A model generated the notes under the pieces. It did no database searches and was not told the DNA's origin. It saw nothing but the letters and a program-made list of their open reading frames with translations. 9,573 nucleotides of DNA. Origin: JANRKT01 sp033763355 (GTDB taxonomy: Bacteria; Bacteroidota; Bacteroidia; Chitinophagales; Chitinophagaceae). Below, one piece after another: positions 1 to 6,129 of this stretch. The stretch's first letter is position 1. Each line of letters starts with the position of its first letter. The translations under genes and the position numbers were made by a program. The DNA is taken from positions 1 through 9,573 of the forward strand of contig JANRKT010000169.1 of assembly GCA_033763355.1 (NCBI GenBank), read 5' to 3'.

Positions 1-2
1 TG

Positions 3-344
3 AGTGTTCACCTGAAATATCCTGCGGAAGATTTACTGGTATTGGCCTGCGACATGCCTTTGATGGAGACCGGACTTATCAAAGAGCTTATTGCTTATTA
101 CAGCAGAGATGCAGGCGCCGCTGCTTTTGTATATACCATCAGCGATGAACCGGAACCGCTCTGCGGTATTTACAGGTCAGGTGGTTTGTCATACATTTAC
201 CATCTGCTGCAGGTGAATGAACTGCCCCGGCACAGCATGAAGTATATGCTTGAACATATCCATTCAAAATTTATTCCCCTTGCTGCTGATAAAAAGAAAT
301 ACTTCCGCAACTTCAATACCCATGCTGAATTAAACGGCTTGTAG
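3..344 (+). CDS. mobA: Molybdenum cofactor guanylyltransferase MobA, C-terminal part
   Basis: MobA transfers GMP from GTP to molybdopterin in the cytoplasm, making the guanylated cofactor used by DMSO-reductase-family enzymes such as the nitrate reductase encoded nearby. The gene is cut by the window edge: the frame is open from base 3, and about 113 C-terminal residues are visible before the TAG stop. Visible signatures are the hydrophobic strand ending in LACDMP, where the family has an aspartate that helps bind metal and nucleotide, then EPLCGIY, and finally the C-terminal F-x-N-x-N-T-x-x-E-L pattern (here FRNFNTHAEL) typical of MobA ends. The true start is upstream of the window; the TTG at 42 is internal. 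It converges on the minus-strand nitrate cluster, and its last 15 bp overlap the 3' end of the rubredoxin-domain gene. Its position beside a molybdoenzyme gene supports the assignment. Family identity is good; the exact subtype cannot be judged from a fragment. Confidence 0.88.
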   Translation, partial: SVHLKYPAEDLLVLACDMPLMETGLIKELIAYYSRDAGAAAFVYTISDEPEPLCGIYRSGGLSYIYHLLQVNELPRHSMKYMLEHIHSKFIPLAADKKKYFRNFNTHAELNGL

Positions 345-1823
345 GCCCAGCTTACCCTTTACAATTTTTGTAAACTCTTCTTTTTTTGCATCGCATACCT
401 GGCAATGGTAATCTTTTGGCAATTGTTCAAATGCAGTACCCGCTGCAATACCGGTTTCCGGCTCTCCCTGCGCTTCATCATAAACAGTTAAACAGTGTTT
501 GCATTGATGTACGTATTCAATTTTTTCAGGTTTGGGCAGCAGTTCCTTTTTTGGCGGTTTTTTCTCAGGTATTTCATGCAATTGTGCATGGTGTGCATAA
601 AATGAGAGTACGGCACGTCTTAATTGCTCAGGTAATAATATTTTCGGGTTGCCTTTGCTGAATACAAACCCTGTTCTCTCATTGGGGTTAAAATCTTTGG
701 CGCAAAGTATATCATAAACATGGAACAACTCCAGCCCGCCGATTGAGATGAGCGGCCTCCTTCTTACCAGTATGCTGCTGAATACTTCACTCTTCCTTCT
801 TGTTTTTATGCCAAAGCAAATACCAAAGGTCCTTGTATCATCAATACTTAAATGTTTCACCAGATATTTTTTCAGCTCAAGCGCTTCACTGCTGTTGTCT
901 TCTACCTGGAAATTCAGTTCATTGGCCGCATGGCGTACATTTATCTGGTGCTTTGCCAGAAGATTATTCCACTCCTGCCGGTCTTTTTCTTCAATACCTT
1001 TTATAATAAGCGATTTCCACGGAGTGGAGCACAACTGCCCGATCTTTGTTTTTAAGCACAACTGGCACACATCTTTTAAAAAACCTGTGCTGAATAATTC
1101 ATCCCTGCGGTAAATGCCCAGCCAGTATTTATCATTGTAGCGGTTCAGCCCTTCATAGTAGGGGAGGTTAAAGGCAGGTAATTTCAAAGGCAAATCTGCA
1201 GTTTTGGTAATATAGGTTTTCCCGCTCACCATGGCATATAATGCATCGCCGCTGGCTTCGCTGTTGTCGTAAAATTTTTCCCTGTGCTCAAAGATCAATG
1301 TTTCAATCTGCTCCGACATCCTTGCCACATCATTGGTATAAACCATATCCTTCCATTCATAAATAACATTGGTTTTCGGAAAACGGATAAACAAATGCCA
1401 GAAATGCTGTGATGTTGGCGACGCTACCCAGTTGATATTTCCTGTAAGCAGTGGTGTAAAGCTCTGGTTACAGTCGCTCACATTAATCTTCAGCTTAGGC
1501 TGATAATCCATCAGGTCAAAAATATCCTTGTAAACACCTTCGCTGAGCCAGGTGTTGGTAATAAAAACTTCTTCTGCCGGATAAGAACTTACAATGTTGG
1601 GATATTCATCATTGTCAAATTCATAACTGATGCCCAGCAAATCCAGCTGGTTCATCAGGACATCAGCGCTTGATTGTCCTGTTTCAACAAGCAATTGCTG
1701 GCGCAGGCCAAACTTTACATGGAACACTGCAGCCTTTCCTGCAGCTACAAGTATGTTATACAAATCTCCCGGCGAAATAATCCCGCCACGGAAATTGATT
1801 TTTATGGTGACCATGTAACTCAT
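330..1823 (-). CDS. Rubredoxin-tailed nitrite/sulfite reductase-like protein, probably without siroheme
   Basis: 497 residues, likely cytoplasmic, with no signal peptide or membrane segment. The C-terminus is a clear rubredoxin: C441-x2-C444-x29-C474-x2-C477, the spacing of a classic one-iron site, with the usual GTxFxxLP before the second pair. A Pro/Lys-rich linker (about 417-436) joins it to a large N-terminal body. Residues 5-46 and about 233-277 each resemble the ferredoxin-like half-domain of nitrite/sulfite reductases; RQQLLVE and TPWKSLIIKGI match the TxxQNLxI-type segments. PKLKINVSDCNQSF (109-122) and FGICFGI (334-340) fall where the hemoprotein halves would be, but the C-x5-C and C-x3-C pairs that bind [4Fe-4S]-siroheme in true reductases are not there. 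Other cysteines are 253, 256, 265 and 374. It is the last gene of the cluster, after a 122-bp gap. Met4 is an alternative start. Inference: an electron carrier, adaptor or cofactor partner of nitrate/nitrite reduction; the function is unproven. Confidence 0.75.
   Translation of the reverse strand: MSYMVTIKINFRGGIISPGDLYNILVAAGKAAVFHVKFGLRQQLLVETGQSSADVLMNQLDLLGISYEFDNDEYPNIVSSYPAEEVFITNTWLSEGVYKDIFDLMDYQPKLKINVSDCNQSFTPLLTGNINWVASPTSQHFWHLFIRFPKTNVIYEWKDMVYTNDVARMSEQIETLIFEHREKFYDNSEASGDALYAMVSGKTYITKTADLPLKLPAFNLPYYEGLNRYNDKYWLGIYRRDELFSTGFLKDVCQLCLKTKIGQLCSTPWKSLIIKGIEEKDRQEWNNLLAKHQINVRHAANELNFQVEDNSSEALELKKYLVKHLSIDDTRTFGICFGIKTRRKSEVFSSILVRRRPLISIGGLELFHVYDILCAKDFNPNERTGFVFSKGNPKILLPEQLRRAVLSFYAHHAQLHEIPEKKPPKKELLPKPEKIEYVHQCKHCLTVYDEAQGEPETGIAAGTAFEQLPKDYHCQVCDAKKEEFTKIVKGKLGLQAV
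358..374 (+). terminator. Weak hairpin plus T-rich tract after mobA
   Basis: TTTACAA-TTT-TTGTAAA has perfect 7-bp arms starting 14 bases after the mobA stop, and a T-rich run (to about base 387) follows on the plus strand. The form fits an intrinsic terminator for mobA, but the stem is AT-rich with a single G-C pair and the T-run begins a few bases late, so it would be weak. It lies inside the coding sequence of the convergent rubredoxin-domain gene, near its C-terminal codons. Confidence 0.3.
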
Positions 1824-1833
1824 ATACCCCGAT

Positions 1834-1845
1834 CCCCTAAAGGGG
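1834..1845. repeat. C/G-rich hairpin just upstream of the rubredoxin-domain gene
   Basis: CCCCT-AA-AGGGG forms a compact dyad with 5-bp arms, followed on the operon strand by ATCGGGG and then TAT before the ATG at 1823. The G-rich composition stands out sharply from the AT-rich surroundings. Short CCCCTTTAGGGG-type motifs followed by a second GGGG block are, to my knowledge, common between genes in Bacteroidota, so this may be a dispersed repeat. In mRNA it would fold about 10 bases before the start codon. Confidence 0.5.
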
Positions 1846-1861
1846 AGTTTTAATTATTCCG

Positions 1862-1878
1862 GTATATATACTATATAC
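1862..1878. promoter_or_regulatory. AT-only inverted repeat, possible operator
   Basis: GTATATA-TAC-TATATAC is a dyad with perfect 7-bp arms and a 3-base centre, lying 39 to 55 bases before the start of the rubredoxin-domain gene and just downstream of the weak TATGTCTG element on the operon strand. The position would suit an operator or an unwinding region. Runs of TA can form such dyads by chance, so support is weak. Confidence 0.25.
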
Positions 1879-1945
1879 AGACATACTTTTTTTATTGCTG
1901 TATTTCTTTGATTGGCTTTGTACTTGAATCTGATGATTCAGTTGC

Positions 1946-2461
1946 TCATTTTACCAGGTTAAACTCTTTCATTGCCTTCGGAAAGTTTTTATTTTCATGC
2001 CCGGGCCTGCAGAGTTTCAATAATGCAAAACGCTGCAGGCTGGTTAACCCCATCCATTGTTCTGTGGAAATCTTCCAGCCAAATTCTTTTGCCTTTTCCT
2101 CTAATTCCGGGATTATACTTTTTAATTCCGCCCAGGCAGGGTGTTCATCTGTTTGTAAATTTGTAGCCTTGTTCCCTGTTCTTTTCAAAATCAATCCCTG
2201 CAAATATTTTTTATATGCAGCTGTTTCTTCTTTTGTTCCGCATGATTGTACGGCCAGTTGTTCTTTTTCCTCAGGTTTAAATTTGACCCACTCCGCCAGT
2301 TTTAATTTTATACCACAGGCATCCAGTTTAAACCTTACAATCATCGGTATGCAGCGTACATTTTCTTCCACAAAATCTTCTTCAAATAAAAAGAAAACTG
2401 CTTTTTCCTGGTTTGGTCCGGATTTTTGAAATGATGCGCTTTTTACTGCAGTTGTAGTCAT
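1946..2461 (-). CDS. Nitrate reductase-associated protein (Nitr_red_assoc family)
   Basis: 171 residues, soluble, with no signal peptide or membrane segment. It matches my knowledge of a small family found mainly next to assimilatory nitrate reductase genes in cyanobacteria and other bacteria (TIGR02664 / Pfam Nitr_red_assoc). The diagnostic stretches are FEEDF followed by RCIPMIVRFKLDACGIKLKL (residues 36-55), EWVKF (58-62), a cysteine at 74, and the C-terminal LQRFALLKLCRPGHENKNF (142-160). Residues 1-20 look like a variable N-terminal tail. The biochemical role of the family is not established to my knowledge; the conserved genomic partnership suggests help with nitrate reductase maturation, stability or regulation. 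The gene starts 24 bp after the stop of the fused nitrate reductase, so the two are very likely co-transcribed. The start is preceded by an A-rich leader containing AAAAAAGG, which may serve for ribosome binding. The assignment rests on motif recall, not on a search. Confidence 0.85.
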   Translation of the reverse strand: MTTTAVKSASFQKSGPNQEKAVFFLFEEDFVEENVRCIPMIVRFKLDACGIKLKLAEWVKFKPEEKEQLAVQSCGTKEETAAYKKYLQGLILKRTGNKATNLQTDEHPAWAELKSIIPELEEKAKEFGWKISTEQWMGLTSLQRFALLKLCRPGHENKNFPKAMKEFNLVK

Positions 2462-2485
2462 TGATTTATTTTTTTGCGCCTTTTT

Positions 2486-5400
2486 TCATGCGCTTGCTTT
2501 TTGCATAAGCTCTACTAATTCTCCATTATGGATTACTGGTTTTGTTTCTTTCTCCAGTATTGCCTTTACCTCAGGCCTGCAACTGCCGCAGCCTGTTCCT
2601 GCCCCGGTCAGCTGGCACAACTGCACCAGGTCTTTACATCCTTCTTTTATTTTGTTTGTAAGATTTCCTTCACCAACATTATTGCAACTGCATACCAGCT
2701 TACCTGTTACCGGTTCCGGAACTTTGCCGCTGCGCAGCAACTGTAATCTTTTTTCGCTCAATTCCATTTTATTGGCGATGAGGTCCCGGTATTCGAGAAA
2801 TTCACTCTTATCGCCGATTAAAATAGCGCCGATGAGCCTGTCATGATGAACAATACATTTCTTGTAATAGCGCTTGGCTTTATCAATGAATACAATTTCC
2901 TCATAGGCAGGGTCATCAGGATATTCAACTATCCCCAGCGAGCACAATTCTGTTCCATGCATTTTTAAAATATTCATCAGCAAAGAACCCTCATAAGGTT
3001 TTGAAATATCACCACACAGGTACCTTGCAACTATTTCCGCCTGCTGCTCTGCGGCGGCAGTAATGCCATATAAAAACCCTTTGAACTCCGCTATCTCACC
3101 AATGGCAAAAATGTCCGGGTCGCTGGTTTGCAGATATTCATCTGCAACTACGCCTCTTTTACATTCAATACCTGCGGCTTTTGCCAGTTCAATATTGGGC
3201 ACCGTGCCTATGGCAATAACAATCGCCTGGCAATCTATTATCAAACCACTTTTTAAACGGATACCGGTTATATGCTGCTCTCCCAAAAACCTTTCAATCT
3301 CATCGTTGTAATAAATGTCAACGCCTTTGTCAGTTAATTCTTCGTGTAGCAATTGGCTGCCCAGCGGGTCCAGTTGCCGGTCCATCAAACGGGAGATGCG
3401 CTGCACAATAGTAACTTCCACATTCACTTCACGAAGCGATGCTGCAAGTTCTATACCAAGTAAGCCACCGCCCACTATAATTACTTTTCCTTTGGCAGTG
3501 TCAACATGATTTTTAAAATTGTCTGCATCCATCCTGCTGCGCATGGTAAAAATGCCTTTCAGTGAAGGCACATCCCGCAGCATGGCAGCACGGCTCCCGG
3601 TAGCCATGAGCAAAACATCATAGTGGTGATGTTTTCCGTGGCTGTCAGTAACCACCTTATTGTGCCTGTCAATCTTTTCAATGCTTATACCACGATGGAG
3701 TTTTATTTTGTATTCTTTCTCTTCCGCATCAGTCATTTTTACCAGGTTGTTCCATGGTAAAACACCGCTTATATAATCGGGTAATAAAACCCGGTTGTAA
3801 AAAGGATAGTTTTCTTTGCTGAAAACCTCAATCTCATCAGAGGTGTTCAATGCCCTGTAACTTTTTACAAAACCACAGGCGCCTGCACCTGCACCGATAA
3901 CAATAATTTTTTGTTTTGCTTTTTTATAAAGTCTTACTTCAACAGCGCTGAATTTAAAATCAGGCTCTTTACTTAACGGATCAACTAAATTATTGGTAAG
4001 ATTATTGGCACGGTTCAAATCGCTGTTCAATATTTTGCCCCAGTGCATGGGCAAAAACACCACACCCTTCTTTATGTCTTCTGTAAACTTTACTTTTACC
4101 CTTACCTGCCCTCTTTTATTTATTACTTCTGCCAGGTCATTTTCTTTTATGCCCCGTTCTGCTGCATCTTCAGGGTGAATTTCAAGAAACGATTCGCTGA
4201 AGTGCTGGTTAAGCTTATTTACTTTTCCCGTTTTACTCCTCGTATGCCATTGATCACGGATGCGCCCCGTTGTTAATATAAGCGGAAAATCATCATCAGG
4301 CTTTTCTGATCCATTTGCATCAGCAAAAGAATGAATGATAGCTTTTTGTGAAACAGTATAAAATTTTTTATCTGTAAATAACCGGGGGGTCCCACAATGA
4401 CCATGCTCTTCTTTTGAATTTTTACTTTTCTCTCCATAATATGGCCATTGCACCGCTCTTTTTTCTTTCAGTATGTCGTAACTCAATGCACTGATATCAA
4501 TGTTAGTGCCTGCAGTAAGCGCTGCATATTCTGAATATATTTCAGCAAAACTTTTAAAATCAAAACCCTTATACCCCATCTTCTGTGCAAAGCGGCAAAT
4601 AATCTCTGCATCTGCCAATGCTTCACCGGGTGCATCTGTTATTTTACTCAAATGGCAGATCCTGCGTTCAGCATTGGTCATGGTGCCTTCTTTCTCTGCC
4701 CATGAAGCGGCAGGCAGCACCACATCTGCATACTTTAATGTTTCTGTTTTGTTGCTTACTTCCTGCACCACTACAAATTTTGCCTTCTTCAAACTTTCTT
4801 CGGCTTTTCTTACATCGGGTAAACTGATAAGCGGATTGGTGCATAAAATCCAGATAGCTTTTAATTTTCCTTCATTCAATGCATCAAACATTTCAGTTGC
4901 TGTCAGTCCCGGTTTGGGCTGAATAGTACCTAATGGTATTTGCCAAAATTTTTCTACTTCGTTTCTGTGGCTTTCTTTCGCTAAATCCCTGTGAGCAGGC
5001 AACAGGTTGGATAACCCTCCCACTTCCCTGCCGCCCATTGCATTGGGCTGACCGGTTAATGAAAATGGCCCTGCCCCCGGCTTTCCGATATGGCCGGTTA
5101 TTAAATTGAGATTGATAAGGGAAAGGTTTTTGTTCACGCCAATTACACTCTGGTTCAGCCCCATCGTCCACATGGTAATAAAACCTTTGGCATTGCCGAT
5201 GTATGATGCCGCAAGGCGGATATCATTTTCATCTGTACCGCAAATGGCAGCAGCTTCTGCAACAGTCCTTTCAAAAACAGTTTGCCGGTACTTTTCAAAC
5301 CCTTCAGTATGATTTTTCACAAAATCGGGGTCAATATCACCTTCTTCAATCAAACATCTCCCTATGGCGTGGTGAAGCGTAACATCTGTTCCGGGGTTCA

Positions 5401-6055
5401 GTTGCAAATGAACATCTGCTATGGAGCAGGTTTGTGTTTTGCGGGGGTCGCTTACAATTATTTTTATATTGGGGTTAAGCTCCTTAGCTTTTTCAACCCT
5501 TCTCCATAAAATGGGGTGGCACCATGCAGGGTTAGCCCCGGCTACAAAAATTACATCAGCCAGTTCTATGTCATCATAACTTACCGGAACGCAGTCCTCA
5601 CCCAGGCTCATTTTGTAAGCGGATACTGCGCTGCTCATGCACAATCTTGAGTTGGTGTCAATATTATTGCTGCCGATGAAACCTTTGATGAGTTTATTGA
5701 CAACATAATATTCTTCAGTTAAACATTGACCAGACGCATAAAATGCAACTGAATCAGGCCCGTATTTTTTAATGAAAGTTTTAAATACTGCAGCAGTTCT
5801 CTCCAGGGCCACATCCCATGAAACACGCTGACGCGGCTGGTTGCGGCTGTAACGCATTTCTGGATACAGCAAACGGTCTGAAGTATCCATAACCGTATAA
5901 TGAAGGTTCATCCCCTTTGAGCAAAGCAGTCCTTTGTTCACAGGGTGCGATGCATCGCCTTCCACGGTCAGTCTGCCATTGTTATCTTTCTTTACAACAA
6001 TACCGCATCCCACACCGCAATAACAACAGGTTGTTTTAAATAAATTATTTGTCAT
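2486..6055 (-). CDS. nasC: Assimilatory nitrate reductase fused to its NAD(P)H/FAD reductase and a BFD [2Fe-2S] domain
   Basis: 1189 residues, cytoplasmic (no Tat signal). It reduces nitrate to nitrite. Domains in order: a [4Fe-4S] motif C10-x2-C13-x3-C17-x27-C45; a molybdopterin catalytic body with NSRLCMSSAV, in which C139 is the likely Mo ligand as in NapA/NasA enzymes; a molybdopterin-dinucleotide-binding domain at about 588-680; then from about 715 an FAD/NAD(P) oxidoreductase like the N-terminal part of NirB or like B. subtilis NasB, with VIGAGAGA (FAD Rossmann, G721-A726), YNRVLLPDYISG, and GGGLLG (NAD Rossmann, 862-867); last, a BFD-type [2Fe-2S] domain C1122-x-C1124-x31-C1156-x2-C1159. 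In other bacteria these are two proteins (B. subtilis NasC and NasB); here one chain holds the whole likely path NAD(P)H, FAD, 2Fe-2S, 4Fe-4S, Mo. A 74-bp gap separates it from the upstream carrier gene. The reading frame is intact. The symbol follows the catalytic subunit; nasA is also in use. Confidence 0.93.
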   Translation of the reverse strand: MTNNLFKTTCCYCGVGCGIVVKKDNNGRLTVEGDASHPVNKGLLCSKGMNLHYTVMDTSDRLLYPEMRYSRNQPRQRVSWDVALERTAAVFKTFIKKYGPDSVAFYASGQCLTEEYYVVNKLIKGFIGSNNIDTNSRLCMSSAVSAYKMSLGEDCVPVSYDDIELADVIFVAGANPAWCHPILWRRVEKAKELNPNIKIIVSDPRKTQTCSIADVHLQLNPGTDVTLHHAIGRCLIEEGDIDPDFVKNHTEGFEKYRQTVFERTVAEAAAICGTDENDIRLAASYIGNAKGFITMWTMGLNQSVIGVNKNLSLINLNLITGHIGKPGAGPFSLTGQPNAMGGREVGGLSNLLPAHRDLAKESHRNEVEKFWQIPLGTIQPKPGLTATEMFDALNEGKLKAIWILCTNPLISLPDVRKAEESLKKAKFVVVQEVSNKTETLKYADVVLPAASWAEKEGTMTNAERRICHLSKITDAPGEALADAEIICRFAQKMGYKGFDFKSFAEIYSEYAALTAGTNIDISALSYDILKEKRAVQWPYYGEKSKNSKEEHGHCGTPRLFTDKKFYTVSQKAIIHSFADANGSEKPDDDFPLILTTGRIRDQWHTRSKTGKVNKLNQHFSESFLEIHPEDAAERGIKENDLAEVINKRGQVRVKVKFTEDIKKGVVFLPMHWGKILNSDLNRANNLTNNLVDPLSKEPDFKFSAVEVRLYKKAKQKIIVIGAGAGACGFVKSYRALNTSDEIEVFSKENYPFYNRVLLPDYISGVLPWNNLVKMTDAEEKEYKIKLHRGISIEKIDRHNKVVTDSHGKHHHYDVLLMATGSRAAMLRDVPSLKGIFTMRSRMDADNFKNHVDTAKGKVIIVGGGLLGIELAASLREVNVEVTIVQRISRLMDRQLDPLGSQLLHEELTDKGVDIYYNDEIERFLGEQHITGIRLKSGLIIDCQAIVIAIGTVPNIELAKAAGIECKRGVVADEYLQTSDPDIFAIGEIAEFKGFLYGITAAAEQQAEIVARYLCGDISKPYEGSLLMNILKMHGTELCSLGIVEYPDDPAYEEIVFIDKAKRYYKKCIVHHDRLIGAILIGDKSEFLEYRDLIANKMELSEKRLQLLRSGKVPEPVTGKLVCSCNNVGEGNLTNKIKEGCKDLVQLCQLTGAGTGCGSCRPEVKAILEKETKPVIHNGELVELMQKASA

Positions 6056-6129
6056 GACAGATACGGAATTTTATATGGCATGCAAATCCTTTTTCCCAAT
6101 CTGTATTTTTTCCTTTCTCCATCTCTTTT

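Larger units (their letters stand above)
1824..1945 (-). other. 122-bp intergenic gap, candidate internal promoter or leader
   Basis: This is the longest gap in the visible cluster. In operon order it contains a 6-bp-arm dyad (1925-1940), an A-rich stretch, a TATGTCTG element at about 1880-1887 that differs by one base from the Bacteroidota -7 consensus TAnnTTTG, an AT-only dyad (1862-1878), and the C/G-rich hairpin next to the start codon. No convincing -33 TTG element was found at the right distance. An internal promoter for the last gene is possible but not shown. Confidence 0.3.

Noticed and set aside
330..1823. Calling the rubredoxin-tailed protein a ferredoxin-nitrite reductase (nirA).
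   Set aside because: The half-domain similarity is there, but the paired cysteines for the siroheme-linked [4Fe-4S] cluster are missing, so catalytic activity is not supported.
1925..1940. Dyad TGAATC-TGAT-GATTCA just after the nitrate-reductase-associated gene, considered as a terminator.
   Set aside because: The stem is short and no T-run follows it on the operon strand, so it is only noted as part of the gap.
1908..2429. Long plus-strand open frame of 173 codons opposite the nitrate-reductase-associated gene.
   Set aside because: It is the antisense shadow of a well-supported conserved gene; its translation is low in charged residues and shows no family features.
4500..4922. Plus-strand open frame of 140 codons, and other antisense frames, inside the nitrate reductase gene.
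   Set aside because: They overlap completely with strongly conserved coding sequence on the other strand and have no recognisable motif or ribosome site.
6056..6129. Polypurine leader on the operon strand and ACAGAT...ATCTGT inverted hexamers (6057-6062 and 6100-6105) before the nitrate reductase gene.
   Set aside because: A 6-bp dyad with a 37-base spacer is expected by chance, and no -7/-33 promoter pair was found. The purine run is ordinary for A-rich Bacteroidota leaders.
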